Assembly: GCA_026418625.1 (NCBI GenBank)
Contig: JAOABA010000046.1
Location: 1 to 64,000 of the forward strand
Origin: Candidatus Kapaibacterium sp.
GTDB taxonomy: Bacteria; Bacteroidota; Ignavibacteria; Kapaibacteriales; UBA2268
Reading direction: 5' to 3'
Length of the DNA: 64,000 nt
Every line of letters begins with the position of its first letter. Positions within the stretch are counted from its first letter, which is position 1. Below the pieces are notes generated by a model. The model saw nothing but the letters and a program-made list of their open reading frames with translations. It was not told the origin of the DNA and did no database searches. The position numbers were made by a program, and so were the translations under genes. This document shows, one piece after another, positions 38,138 through 47,362 of the stretch.

Positions 38138-38154
38138 ATTATCAAAATGATAAT
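38138..38154. promoter_or_regulatory. Candidate ArsR operator 2
   Basis: The perfect 17-base palindrome ATTATCAAAATGATAAT (7-base arms, AAA centre) lies in the 45-base gap between arsR and the permease gene. It is almost identical to the site upstream of arsR. It may allow extra control of the permease segment. Confidence 0.68.
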
Positions 38155-38171
38155 ATGTTAACTTTAGTCTG

Positions 38172-39464
38172 ATGGATTTAAAAAAAGAAATAAAAATATT
38201 TATATATCTCGCTGGTGCCTTTATTCTTTTTTATAACCTGCCAATCGGTAATCAAAGATTTGACGGTGCTATTTTCGAAGCCTTGGAACTGATGAAGTGG
38301 TATGCTCAAGAACATGTGATTCTATGCTTACTCCCTGCTTTCTATATCGCTGGCGCCATTGGTGTCTTTGTTAGTCAGAATTCTGTAATGAAATACCTTG
38401 GACCAAATTCAAATAAAACCTTAGCTTATGGGGTTGGCTCAGTTTCCGGTAGCATTCTTGCAGTATGTTCCTGCACTGTTTTGCCGCTATTTTCAGGTAT
38501 TTATTTAATGGGAGCGGGCTTGGGTCCTGCTATCGCTTTTCTTTACAGCGGTCCAGCAATAAATGTTTTAGCAATTATTTTGTCCGGCAAAGTTTTGGGT
38601 GTTGAAATAGCTTTTGCTCGAGCAATTGGTGCAATTGTTTTTGCTATAGTTATTGGATTGATAATGGCATACATTTTTAGAAAAGAAGAAATTGCCAAAA
38701 TGGAAGCTGCAGCAGGGTTGCCCGACCCAGAAGAGAAAAGACCTCTTTGGAAAACCATTATATTTTTTGCTTTACTCATTGGTATTTTGATATTTTCTAA
38801 TTGGGCTAAACCTGATGTAAATGAAGGATTTTGGTTCTTTATCTTTAGTATAAAATGGTATATTACTGTAGTTTTTTCCATAATTTTTTCAGTCATTTTA
38901 ATTTTCTGGTATAAAGCTAATTGGATTAAAATATTAATTGTCGCTATAATTATAGCTATATCAACATTCTTTTTTCAAAATCCCAGTTTTCCTTTTGCTA
39001 TCGGTGTTCTTGGTTTAACATACGTCACTACGACTGGCAATGAAGAATTGAAGCATTGGTTTGAATCTACTTGGACATTTGCAAAACAGATAACCCCTTT
39101 GTTATTTGCCGGAGTTTTATTTGCTGGATTTATGCTCGGAAGACCGGGGCATGAAGGTATTATTCCCTCCGAATGGATTAATGGTTTGGTTGGAGGAAAT
39201 TCATTAATAGCCAATTTCATCTCTTCTGTTGTTGGTGCTTTTATGTATTTTGCAACCTTAACTGAAATTCCAATAATTCAGGGTTTGATGGGTTCGGGGA
39301 TGGGAAAAGGTCCTGCGCTTGCACTTTTACTTGCTGGTCCGGCACTTTCACTCCCAAGTATGCTTGTCATCAGAAGTGTTATAGGAACAAAGAAAACAAT
39401 TGTATATGTCTTGTTAGTTATATTATTTTCAACTGTTGTTGGTTTTATTTATGGTCTAACTTAA
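38172..39464 (+). CDS. ArsP-like (DUF318) permease
   Basis: The 430-aa protein has about eight to ten helices. The first permease half carries C99-S-C101 followed by TVLPLFSGIYLMGAGLGPAI and FLYSGPAINVLAI; the second half repeats it as YFATLTEIPIIQGLMGSGMG with ALALLLAGPALSLPSMLVI. This inverted double layout is the DUF318/UPF0718 family, which includes the organoarsenical exporter ArsP. The Cys pair in the first half supports soft-metal(loid) handling. The substrate is inferred from context. Confidence 0.82.
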   Translation: MDLKKEIKIFIYLAGAFILFYNLPIGNQRFDGAIFEALELMKWYAQEHVILCLLPAFYIAGAIGVFVSQNSVMKYLGPNSNKTLAYGVGSVSGSILAVCSCTVLPLFSGIYLMGAGLGPAIAFLYSGPAINVLAIILSGKVLGVEIAFARAIGAIVFAIVIGLIMAYIFRKEEIAKMEAAAGLPDPEEKRPLWKTIIFFALLIGILIFSNWAKPDVNEGFWFFIFSIKWYITVVFSIIFSVILIFWYKANWIKILIVAIIIAISTFFFQNPSFPFAIGVLGLTYVTTTGNEELKHWFESTWTFAKQITPLLFAGVLFAGFMLGRPGHEGIIPSEWINGLVGGNSLIANFISSVVGAFMYFATLTEIPIIQGLMGSGMGKGPALALLLAGPALSLPSMLVIRSVIGTKKTIVYVLLVILFSTVVGFIYGLT

Positions 39465-39477
39465 TTAAAGGTAAATT

Positions 39478-39885
39478 ATGAAAAACTTTTTATTATCATT
39501 AATACTTACTATTATATTAACTCAACTTTCATTTGCCAATGAAAACAAAACAAAGATTGATGTCTTGTATTTTCATGCTACAATTCGCTGCCATGCTTGT
39601 TTAACAATTGAAGAATACACTCGAAGCATAGTAAACACAAGATATCAGAAAGAATTACAAGATAGCACGATAACCATTCAATCCATTGATTTCCTTGAAG
39701 AAGGAAATGAACATTTTCAGGATGATTATCAATTTGATACTCAAACCTTGATTTTAAGTAAAAAAGTTGATGGCAAAGAAGTAAAATGGAAAAATTTAAC
39801 CGAAATATGGGATCATTATAGTGATTTTTCAAAATTCGAAAAATACATTACTGAAGAAATAAATAAATTTTTAAAAGAATTATAA
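39478..39885 (+). CDS. Exported thioredoxin-like ArsF-family protein
   Basis: The 135-aa protein has a signal peptide (about residues 1-20) and a short thioredoxin-like domain with redox motif C38-H-A-C41 (RCHACL). It resembles the small proteins annotated as ArsF-like in ArsR/permease/CcdA clusters. It begins 13 bases after the permease gene. Its job is probably periplasmic thiol chemistry, fed by the CcdA-like protein encoded downstream (inference). Confidence 0.7.
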   Translation: MKNFLLSLILTIILTQLSFANENKTKIDVLYFHATIRCHACLTIEEYTRSIVNTRYQKELQDSTITIQSIDFLEEGNEHFQDDYQFDTQTLILSKKVDGKEVKWKNLTEIWDHYSDFSKFEKYITEEINKFLKEL

Positions 39886-39895
39886 AGAGTTAAAA

Positions 39896-40135
39896 ATGAA
39901 TATTAAAATTCTTGGAACTGGCTGTGCTAAGTGTGAAGCACTCGAAAAAAAAGTTCGCCATATTGTTGAGGCTCAAGGTATAAATGCCGAAATATCCAAA
40001 GTTACCGACCTTAAGCAAATAATGAGTTATGGTGTTATGATGACTCCCGGTTTGGTCATTAACGAAAAAGTTGTAAGCTTTGGTTCAATTCCACCCGAAA
40101 GCCAAATATTAAATTGGTTGAAGGAGAATAGTTAA
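39896..40135 (+). CDS. Small thioredoxin-like protein (MTH895/TM0996 type)
   Basis: The 79-aa cytoplasmic protein has the redox motif C10-A-K-C13 within ILGTGCAKCE, the cis-proline region MMTPGLVIN and the VSFGSIP end. This is the family of redox-active disulfide protein 2. Its stop (40133-40135) is directly followed by the next ATG, so translation is coupled. Confidence 0.88.
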   Translation: MNIKILGTGCAKCEALEKKVRHIVEAQGINAEISKVTDLKQIMSYGVMMTPGLVINEKVVSFGSIPPESQILNWLKENS

Positions 40136-40501
40136 ATGAAAAAATATTTCTTATTCCTGACACTTCTTCTTCTTGTCTCTCAGTATGTCTTGGTAGACGC
40201 TCAGGAAAAACCAAAAATTACTTTTATCCAGCTTGGCTCTGTTAATTGTATCCCTTGCAAAAAGATGCAACCAATTATGAGTTCAATCGAAAAAAAATAT
40301 AGCTTCCAAATCAAAGTAATTTTTTACGATGTTTGGAAAAAAGAGCATAAAGACAAAGCAAAACAATATAAAATCAGGTTAATTCCAACTCAGGTTTTTC
40401 TTGACGAAAGAGGAGAGGAAATTCATCGGCACGAGGGCTTCTACCCTGAAGAAGACATTGACAAATTTCTTCAATCCAAGGGTTTAAAACCTAAAAGTTA
40501 A
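40136..40501 (+). CDS. Exported thioredoxin-fold protein
   Basis: The 121-aa protein has a signal peptide (about residues 1-22) and a thioredoxin fold with C38-I-P-C41 and the cis-proline loop RLIPTQVFLDERGEE. It is likely a periplasmic thiol reductase or oxidase. Its ATG immediately follows the stop of the preceding gene. Confidence 0.87.
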   Translation: MKKYFLFLTLLLLVSQYVLVDAQEKPKITFIQLGSVNCIPCKKMQPIMSSIEKKYSFQIKVIFYDVWKKEHKDKAKQYKIRLIPTQVFLDERGEEIHRHEGFYPEEDIDKFLQSKGLKPKS

Positions 40502-40519
40502 TATTAATTTTTTTATATA

Positions 40520-41221
40520 ATGATTGAATCAATATTTACATTCCTGAGCGAATTGCTTTACCAGAATATATGGTTGGCACTTGTATCATCTTTTGCTTGG
40601 GGGATTTTGAGTATTCTGCTCAGTCCCTGTCATTTATCGAGCATACCTTTAATAATTGGCTTTTTGAGTTCACAGGAAGGATTAACTTTAAAAAAATCTA
40701 TCCAGTTATCATTAATTTTTGCGATCGGAATTTTAATTACCATTGCTCTAATTGGTGGAATCACTCTGGCAATGGGAAGACTGATGGGAGATGTAGGTTC
40801 AGTAGGAAATTATATAGTTGCTGCAGTTTTTTTTGTCGTTGGTCTCTATCTTCTTGAGGTTATTGTCTTGCCTTGGGATGGTGCGAAAATAAAAGGGACT
40901 AAAAAAACAGGTTACATTTCTGCATTCATTTTAGGGTTAATTTTTGGCATCGGGCTCGGTCCCTGCACTTTTGCCTTTATGGCACCTATTTTAGCCATTG
41001 TTTTTCAGGTTGCTACAACAGATACTTTTTATGCTGCTGGATTATTAAGTTCATTTTCGTTTGGTCATATAATCCCAATTGTCATTGCCGGCTCTGCGAT
41101 TAACTTGGTTCAGAGGTATCTTAATTGGTCTGAAAGCTCAAAAGCCACTAAGATTCTTAAAAAAGTTTGTGGTGTCTTGGTGATTTTTGGTGGAATTTAT
41201 CTAATTTATACTACTTTTTAA
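40520..41221 (+). CDS. CcdA/DsbD-type transmembrane thiol transporter
   Basis: The 233-aa protein has six helices and two conserved cysteines, C37 in LSPCHLSS and C149 in LGPCTFAF, as in CcdA. These proteins pass reducing power from cytoplasmic thioredoxin to periplasmic partners. It is the last gene of the cassette and suits supply of electrons to the two exported thioredoxin-like proteins encoded just upstream. Confidence 0.9.
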   Translation: MIESIFTFLSELLYQNIWLALVSSFAWGILSILLSPCHLSSIPLIIGFLSSQEGLTLKKSIQLSLIFAIGILITIALIGGITLAMGRLMGDVGSVGNYIVAAVFFVVGLYLLEVIVLPWDGAKIKGTKKTGYISAFILGLIFGIGLGPCTFAFMAPILAIVFQVATTDTFYAAGLLSSFSFGHIIPIVIAGSAINLVQRYLNWSESSKATKILKKVCGVLVIFGGIYLIYTTF

Positions 41222-41426
41222 CCTTTATCAAATTTCTATCATTCATTCATTTAGCAGTTTTCAAATCCCTTTTCACTGAAAATTATTTTTTCTGATAATT
41301 AATTCTAAGCTATTTAATAGAGAAAAATTCGAATATTTGGTTTGAGGGTATTCTTTTGACACTATTAAATCTTAAACTGATATCTATCCCTTTATAAAGA
41401 ATATTAATAAAGAAAATATTATTTTG

Positions 41427-41434
41427 TATATTTG
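41427..41434 (+). promoter_or_regulatory. Candidate -7 box before the BamA-like gene
   Basis: TATATTTG matches TAnnTTTG 31 bases before ATG 41466. It lies inside the longer possible ORF that begins at 41424, which argues for the later start. Confidence 0.45.
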
Positions 41435-41465
41435 TTACCTTGTTTGGTTCCAATCAAGAGTTTTA

Positions 41466-43751
41466 ATGTATAAATTATTTTCTTATATATTAATAATTTT
41501 ATTGTGTTGTATAAATGTATATCCACAGTCAAATGGTTCAAAAACTGAATTAATTCCTTCACCATTTGATAAATCACTTGCTGAAATTGGAAAGATTGAA
41601 TATATTGGAAATAAGACATTCACCGATGAAGAACTGAACAAAATAAATAATTTAAGACCAAGTGAAAGAAATGTTTTCCATAGAATATTTCAATATTATC
41701 TAAATGAAATAAGCCAAAACAGGGCTACTCCACCACCGCTAATTGATGCTTTCAAAATGTCAATTAATACTATGGTGAACGAGTTAAGGTTTTATGAGCC
41801 TATTAGAGTTAAAGATGAAATTGATAAAATTAAAAACTTCTATGAGCAAAAAGGTTTTCACAATGCTTCAGTCAGATATACAATAGAACCTGATTATAAG
41901 AAAATGATTAATATCATTAAGGTTTTTATTGAAGAAAATGATAGATGGAAAATAAGTAATATAAAATATATTGGACTTGATTCACTGCCCGATGATATTA
42001 AGGAAAGAACCAACAAATTAAAATTACTTAAGATAGGCGATTATTTCGATGAGATTATTTTAACTCAGGAAGTTGTTCTCCTTAACAGATTTCTACTTGA
42101 TAACGGATACTTTTATACAAAGTTTGAAATTCCATTGGTTACTATTGATACTTTAAAAAAGCAAGACAGTATAACAATAATATTTCACACAGGCAAAAGA
42201 CAGAGGTTTGGCGAAATTTACATCGTTGATAAAAAGAATGGGCAACAGTCGGTGGGATATAATATGAAATTAGCCCAACTCGAAATCAAGAAGGGTGATT
42301 GGTATAGTTTGAGCAAAATAAACAGAAGTCTTTCCAATTTACTGTCATTAGGAACTTTCGATTTTGTTTCAATTGATACATCAACAGCTGTTTACCCAAA
42401 AACAGACACTTCAATACCATTCAAAGTCGAATTGCAATATCGCAAGCAGCAGGAATATGGTATAGGTATTTTCTCAAATCGAACTGTAATAGATAATTAC
42501 CTGAATGGAGGTATTGAAGCATCTTATATTCACAGAAATATTTTCGGCTCTGCACAAGTGCTAAATCCTTATGCAAGATTTGTCATTCAAAATATGAGTG
42601 AGGCTCTTTATGATAGGAGCAAAGCTCTCTTTGAGTTCCAGATTGGAGTTAATTTTGCTCAACCGCTTTTATGGACAATTGATGTATCGAGGATTGGTTT
42701 AACCGTTCAACCACTCTATTCTGTAAGAACTGTATATAATCAATTAAGAATCAATACCTTCTCTTTGCCGATTAAATTCCCCGTAAGTCAACCAAAATTC
42801 ACATATATCCATAATTTTTCAGTTGATTTTAACTTTGAACGGGAGCTTCCCTTAAATTTTTCTGATGCAAAGAAAAGGATGCTTGAAAATGCAACAACAA
42901 GAGAGGATAGCGTTAGGGTAGAAGAAATTTCAAATATTTATGGTAACCTTGATGAATTCGTCCGAACAAAAAATCCAATTTTCACATCAACTTCATTTGG
43001 TATGTCTCTTATCAGTGATACACGAGACAATCCTTTTTCTCCTAACAGTGGACATTTTGCCATTTATTCCTTTGAACTACCGTTCTCAGCTTTTACTGGT
43101 ACTAACAGCATTCTTGGAAACAATAAATTTCTAAGATTTCAGCTTGCTAATTATTGGTTCTGGGGTTTGAACAACCAATTAGTATTAGCCTTAAAGCAAA
43201 GGGAGGGATTTATTTATTGGTGGAATAAAGCGGAATCTTTTATTCCTTTCGAGAAACAATTTTTTGCTGGGGGGGCTAATAGTGTTCGTGGATGGCCCTC
43301 AAGAAGATTAAGGTACACAAAAAGAGAACTTAATCTAACCGGCTCAGCTTATGATTATGCCGTAAACTTCGTCGGGAATAGTATTCTTATAGAAGGAAGT
43401 CTTGAATTAAGGTATCGTTTTGCTTCAACTGGTTCTGGTTTAATTGCAGAGCAAATAGCAAATTTTGGTATTACCGGTTTTTTGGATTGGGGAAATGCTT
43501 TCAACTGGTTATTGCTCGATGATAACACAAAAGATTATATAGATAAGTATAATTGGTGGGAATTTGGCACTGGTTTGGCTTTGGCTCTTGGCTTGGGTTT
43601 AAGGTATGAAACACCCGTTGGACCATTCAGAATAGATTTTGCATGGCCCCTCTATGATCCCAATCGAAAAAGTAGTGATAAATTCATATTTAATAGGCGA
43701 GATGGTCTTTCAGCGTTTACTTTTCATGTTGGCTTGGGTCACTCATACTGA
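41466..43751 (+). CDS. BamA/TamA-family outer-membrane protein
   Basis: The start at ATG 41466 gives a signal peptide (MYKLFSYILIILLCCINVYPQ) and a 761-aa protein. The N-terminal third contains POTRA-like domains (IGKIEYIGNKTFTDEELN; WKISNIKYIGLDSLPDDIKERT; QRFGEIYIVDKKNG). The barrel part has the BamA signature AGGANSVRGW in the loop 6 region and ends in FHVGLGHSY. It is shorter than typical BamA with five POTRA domains and is more like TamA or Omp85-family paralogues. It is unlinked to the TamB-like gene at 55296. Confidence 0.82.
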   Translation: MYKLFSYILIILLCCINVYPQSNGSKTELIPSPFDKSLAEIGKIEYIGNKTFTDEELNKINNLRPSERNVFHRIFQYYLNEISQNRATPPPLIDAFKMSINTMVNELRFYEPIRVKDEIDKIKNFYEQKGFHNASVRYTIEPDYKKMINIIKVFIEENDRWKISNIKYIGLDSLPDDIKERTNKLKLLKIGDYFDEIILTQEVVLLNRFLLDNGYFYTKFEIPLVTIDTLKKQDSITIIFHTGKRQRFGEIYIVDKKNGQQSVGYNMKLAQLEIKKGDWYSLSKINRSLSNLLSLGTFDFVSIDTSTAVYPKTDTSIPFKVELQYRKQQEYGIGIFSNRTVIDNYLNGGIEASYIHRNIFGSAQVLNPYARFVIQNMSEALYDRSKALFEFQIGVNFAQPLLWTIDVSRIGLTVQPLYSVRTVYNQLRINTFSLPIKFPVSQPKFTYIHNFSVDFNFERELPLNFSDAKKRMLENATTREDSVRVEEISNIYGNLDEFVRTKNPIFTSTSFGMSLISDTRDNPFSPNSGHFAIYSFELPFSAFTGTNSILGNNKFLRFQLANYWFWGLNNQLVLALKQREGFIYWWNKAESFIPFEKQFFAGGANSVRGWPSRRLRYTKRELNLTGSAYDYAVNFVGNSILIEGSLELRYRFASTGSGLIAEQIANFGITGFLDWGNAFNWLLLDDNTKDYIDKYNWWEFGTGLALALGLGLRYETPVGPFRIDFAWPLYDPNRKSSDKFIFNRRDGLSAFTFHVGLGHSY

Positions 43752-43821
43752 TTTATTGAAACATTTTTATCTTTCTGCCGTAACTTATTAATTATAATTT
43801 TAAATGATTTTTGAGGTGAAT

Positions 43822-44724
43822 ATGAAAAAAGAAATGTTATTAGGAATTATAGTTGCTTTTTTATCTTTAAGTCTTTCTTCTTTTGCTTTTCAAGAAGAAG
43901 CCAAGAAAGATTCATCCGATTCTGGCTTTTTTTCTGAATGGTCTGAATGGTATGGAATTAGAACATTATCTAAGTCAGAAAAATCACCTTCCCTTGATTT
44001 TTATTGGGGTTTTTTGCAACCTTCATTTAAGTTACAAAATTATCAGGATAGATTCAGTAAAATTGGTGATTTGTCACTAAAAATTGGTTATTCCAGATTA
44101 ACCACTAAAGAGTTTATAATAAAATATGCACAAGAAGGTGTTCTTTTTCAAGGATTTTCATCAGGATATAATCCGTCATTCGAGAAGAAATCCAATGAAA
44201 TTGAATTATCTGGTTGGAGAGCAGGTTTAGAAAATGCTTCAGGTTATGGCTATGAATTTTCTGATAATTTTAAATTACTTCTATTTAATTCAAACGCTCT
44301 GATTTGGTCGCGTCTTGAATTTAAGGATGGTCAGTTTATGAATGATCCATTGCATATATATGACACATACAACGAATCTATCAGATTCGGTGATAAATTC
44401 GAAGGTGGAATAAAAATACAGCTCTTTAAGCCTCTTGGTGTTTCTGCTTCTTATGAGAGATCAATCATTTTCCCGAGGCATATGTTTTGGTATTGGCTTG
44501 GTAGCGAAGCAATCGAAGCAGTTGGACAAGGTTTGGTTGATGGTTTTGTCCGAGCCGTTATCAAATCAAATTCTGTTGCTGCACCAATCGTTGCTTTTGC
44601 TTTGAAAAACGGATTATCCTATGTTTTATATGAATTAAGGTCTGAAAAAATGAACTGGCCCTTTGATACTGCCGTTCCATTGCATTTCCAGTCATTTAAG
44701 ATTGGTTTATCGTTTATGTTTTAG
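43822..44724 (+). CDS. Exported protein of unknown function
   Basis: The start at ATG 43822 has GAGGTG directly upstream; an earlier ATG at 43804 lacks it. The 300-aa product has a signal peptide (to about residue 23). The remainder is mixed, with barrel-like strands (LDFYWGFLQPSFKLQNY, GGIKIQLFKPLGVSASYER) and an end in FKIGLSFMF. I do not recognise a family. The gene follows the BamA-like gene by 70 bases. Confidence 0.55.
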   Translation: MKKEMLLGIIVAFLSLSLSSFAFQEEAKKDSSDSGFFSEWSEWYGIRTLSKSEKSPSLDFYWGFLQPSFKLQNYQDRFSKIGDLSLKIGYSRLTTKEFIIKYAQEGVLFQGFSSGYNPSFEKKSNEIELSGWRAGLENASGYGYEFSDNFKLLLFNSNALIWSRLEFKDGQFMNDPLHIYDTYNESIRFGDKFEGGIKIQLFKPLGVSASYERSIIFPRHMFWYWLGSEAIEAVGQGLVDGFVRAVIKSNSVAAPIVAFALKNGLSYVLYELRSEKMNWPFDTAVPLHFQSFKIGLSFMF

Positions 44725-44789
44725 TGATTTTAATATAATCCATTATATTCTTTAGAAAAAGAATTTTTCAGTTGAAATATGTGCTTAAA

Positions 44790-44870
44790 GTCATACTGAC
44801 ACACGAAGCTTTGGAGAATCAATTATGAATTGAAATTGATTTTTGCCAAAGCTTCAGTATGACATTTTTT
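44790..44870 (+). terminator. Long inverted repeat acting as a likely terminator, repeat-family derived
   Basis: GTCATACT (from 44790) and GAAGCTTTGG (44805-44814) pair with CCAAAGCTTC (44846-44855) and AGTATGAC (44856-44863), and T-rich DNA follows. The arms resemble the GTCATnCTGAnCGAAG repeat seen at 48711 and 60378. It lies between convergent genes. Confidence 0.55.
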
Positions 44871-44929
44871 TATATTTTAATTTCAATGGAATAATGAGGA
44901 ATAAATTTATATTTATGTAAGAATAGTTT

Positions 44930-46450
44930 TTACTTTGGAAGGATGACAGTGAATGTTGTTCCAACATTTTCCATACTTTCCAAAATAATTCTTCCATTAT
45001 GAGCTTCAACGCATTTTTTTACAATCGAAAGACCAAGACCATATCCATAAATACCATTAGTATTCGAGCCTCGGTAGAAAGTGTCAAATATTTTTTCTTT
45101 ATCCTCGGTTGGAATTCCAATACCTTTATCCATAACTTTAAAAATTACTTCGTTATCATTACCACTGAGTTCAAGTGTTATTTTACTATCCTCATTCGAA
45201 TATTTAATTGCATTTGAAAGAAGATTAGTTATGATAAGAACAACCAAATTTTCATCAACTTTTGCATTCCCACAGCCCCCTTTATAAACAAAATCAATTC
45301 TATCTATCACTCCACGCGCAAGTTGAACATTTTCAATTATTGCTTGAGATAGACTAACTAAATCTATCAATTCTTTCGAAAGTTCAAATTTACCAGCTTC
45401 TAATCTTCCGATTGTCAACACATTCTCCATAAGATGTGTAAGGTTCAGAACTGTTTTTTGAATTCTATCGAAATGTTTTTGTCTTTCTTCTAAGCTCCAA
45501 GTACCTTCATATCTTTTCAATAAGTCAGTCGATAGCATAATAGATGTCAATGGGGTTCTCATTTCGTGAGATATCATCGAAATAAACCTTGTTTTTAATA
45601 TGTTTAAGTCTTTCTCTTTTTCAACAATTAACTCAAGTTCCTTAATAGCTGCCTTTGTTTCGGTAATATTAAGCAACATACATATAATCCAAGGTTCAAG
45701 AGATTCGGAATCAATATATCCTAAGGACATTAAAGCTGACTTTTCGATGTTATTTGTTGATTGTATTTGAATTTCCTTGGTATGAGATTGATTTTCAGTG
45801 TTTAATTGATTAAACAAATCAATAATTACTTGTTTATTTTGAAAATAATCCAAATCATAGAGATTTTTACCGATTATTTGGTCTTTATTTATTTCTAAAA
45901 AATCAAGTAAGCTATTATTTGAATCAATAACCGTAAAATCAGTAGCCCTAAATATTATAATTCCAACCGGACTAAGCTCGAACATCTTAAGAAACCTTAG
46001 TTCTACTTCCTCTAGATATTTTTTTGTTTTTGTGTTTTCGGTTATATCTCGTGATATATCAAGAATATATTTTGGATGGTTGTCAAAGGACTTTATCAAT
46101 ACTTTTTTTGTTTCAAATACTTTAATTTCATTTGATTTTGTTTTATGGAGTTCTTCTTCGATTTCAATTGTCTTTTGTGTATTAAGTAATTTTTGGTCGT
46201 AAGAAGTATAATAATCAGCTAACTCTTTTGAATAAATTTCATAATTAGTTTTTTCTAAAATATCTTCTTTTGAATAACCAATTAGCTTCTGAAAGGTATC
46301 GTTTACGTAAACATATTTTAAAGTTTCTGCATCTTTGAGAATAATAGCATCAGGTAGGGAGTCTAAAATTTTAAAAAAATATAAATCTTCAATTGGAAAT
46401 TCTTTTCCATTGAAAATTAGCCCATCTAAATTTTTTGTAAATAAATTCAA
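44930..46450 (-). CDS. PAS-domain sensor histidine kinase, orphan
   Basis: The 506-aa protein has two PAS domains (about residues 20-135: KILDSLPDAIILKDAE, YVYVNDTFQKLIGYSKEDI; and about 150-260: FLKMFELSPVGIIIF), then a HisKA domain with phospho-acceptor H295 (ISHEMRTPLTS) and an HATPase_c domain (NLLSNAIKYS, DKGIGIPTEDKEKIFDTFYRG, GYGLGLSIVKK). There is no transmembrane helix, so it is probably cytoplasmic. No response regulator gene is adjacent. Confidence 0.92.
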   Translation of the reverse strand: MNLFTKNLDGLIFNGKEFPIEDLYFFKILDSLPDAIILKDAETLKYVYVNDTFQKLIGYSKEDILEKTNYEIYSKELADYYTSYDQKLLNTQKTIEIEEELHKTKSNEIKVFETKKVLIKSFDNHPKYILDISRDITENTKTKKYLEEVELRFLKMFELSPVGIIIFRATDFTVIDSNNSLLDFLEINKDQIIGKNLYDLDYFQNKQVIIDLFNQLNTENQSHTKEIQIQSTNNIEKSALMSLGYIDSESLEPWIICMLLNITETKAAIKELELIVEKEKDLNILKTRFISMISHEMRTPLTSIMLSTDLLKRYEGTWSLEERQKHFDRIQKTVLNLTHLMENVLTIGRLEAGKFELSKELIDLVSLSQAIIENVQLARGVIDRIDFVYKGGCGNAKVDENLVVLIITNLLSNAIKYSNEDSKITLELSGNDNEVIFKVMDKGIGIPTEDKEKIFDTFYRGSNTNGIYGYGLGLSIVKKCVEAHNGRIILESMENVGTTFTVILPK

Positions 46451-46535
46451 ATTATTAACATAATAATTAATTGAGTGTTATAAAATTATCGTTAATAATT
46501 TAAAAATATTTACTTATTTATCCAAGTTTAAATTA

Positions 46536-47231
46536 TTAAAATGAGCGAGTAGCTCCAGTTAAACCAAAATCCAATAATTCAGTAACTATTTTTCCATCAT
46601 CGCTAACAGCTTTGACCATACCATTGATTGGGACATCGCTATGATACCAAGCATCGGTTGTATATTTTCTGCCAAGAACGGTTACTTCAGCTTTAGCTTT
46701 ATATGTTCCATTAAAAGTTCCAGCTGGAACTGTTACTGTGCCTCCGTTAGAACCTGATGTAAGCTTTAAATTTAACGATGATAATGTTTGTTTATACATA
46801 CCCTTTGATAAGCTTAAAACCATTCCATCTATTGATGAAACATTTCCATCTTTATCTTTTATTTTTACCCAAACAATATCAATTTCATCCATATTCTTTG
46901 TTTCATTAGCAGTTTCCAAGCCCTTTATAAGCATTTGATTCCAATTTTCCTCTGATTCTGTAAGTGAATAAAATTCAAAAATCCATCCTCCTTGTTCCTG
47001 ACCTACTATTGATATTTTATTAACTGATTTTTTCCCTTCATTATTGCTTCCTTGCAAAACCCATTGACCAACTTTTAAAGGCATTGGTTTTGAAAAGCTG
47101 CCAGACATTGTGAATGATTTAGATGAACTATTTCCGTAGAAATTATTTATTTTCTGCTGAAGAGCGGGATTTATCGAAGGTCCGCAAGAAACAATTAATA
47201 GCGACAAAAGAACGAGAGCAAGATATTTCAT
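46536..47231 (-). CDS. Putative lipoprotein, unknown
   Basis: The 231-aa protein has a signal peptide with lipobox LIVSC (Cys 16). The rest is a beta-rich domain with GQWVLQG and VTVPAGTFNGTYKAKAEVTVLGRKYTTDAWYHSDVPI, a strand pattern reminiscent of LolA-like or generic outer-membrane lipoproteins. I do not recognise a family. It is downstream of the OmpA-family gene and separated from it by a terminator. Confidence 0.55.
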   Translation of the reverse strand: MKYLALVLLSLLIVSCGPSINPALQQKINNFYGNSSSKSFTMSGSFSKPMPLKVGQWVLQGSNNEGKKSVNKISIVGQEQGGWIFEFYSLTESEENWNQMLIKGLETANETKNMDEIDIVWVKIKDKDGNVSSIDGMVLSLSKGMYKQTLSSLNLKLTSGSNGGTVTVPAGTFNGTYKAKAEVTVLGRKYTTDAWYHSDVPINGMVKAVSDDGKIVTELLDFGLTGATRSF

Positions 47232-47268
47232 AATTACCTCAAATTAAATTATGGAAAATTTAAATTAA

Positions 47269-47276
47269 CAAAAATA
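47269..47276 (-). promoter_or_regulatory. Possible -7 box for the lipoprotein gene
   Basis: Minus-strand TATTTTTG lies 38 bases before the ATG at 47231. A second match (TAATTTTG) lies at 47287-47294. No -33 element, so support is weak. Confidence 0.25.
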
Positions 47277-47309
47277 ATATTTTAATCAAAATTAATTTTT
47301 TATGAAAAT

Positions 47310-47344
47310 AAAAAAAGAGGCTGCCCTGCGAGGAGACAGCCTAC
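47310..47344 (-). terminator. Terminator of the OmpA-family gene
   Basis: Minus strand: AGGCTG (47342-47337) pairs with CAGCCT (47323-47318) around a 13-base loop, then CTTTTTTTA. This is a standard rho-independent terminator. Confidence 0.85.
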
Positions 47345-47362
47345 TTTTATTAAATACTGATA

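Noticed and set aside
41424-41465. Longer start of the BamA-like gene
   Set aside because: A promoter-like TATATTTG lies inside it, and it would place a non-signal sequence before the true signal peptide.
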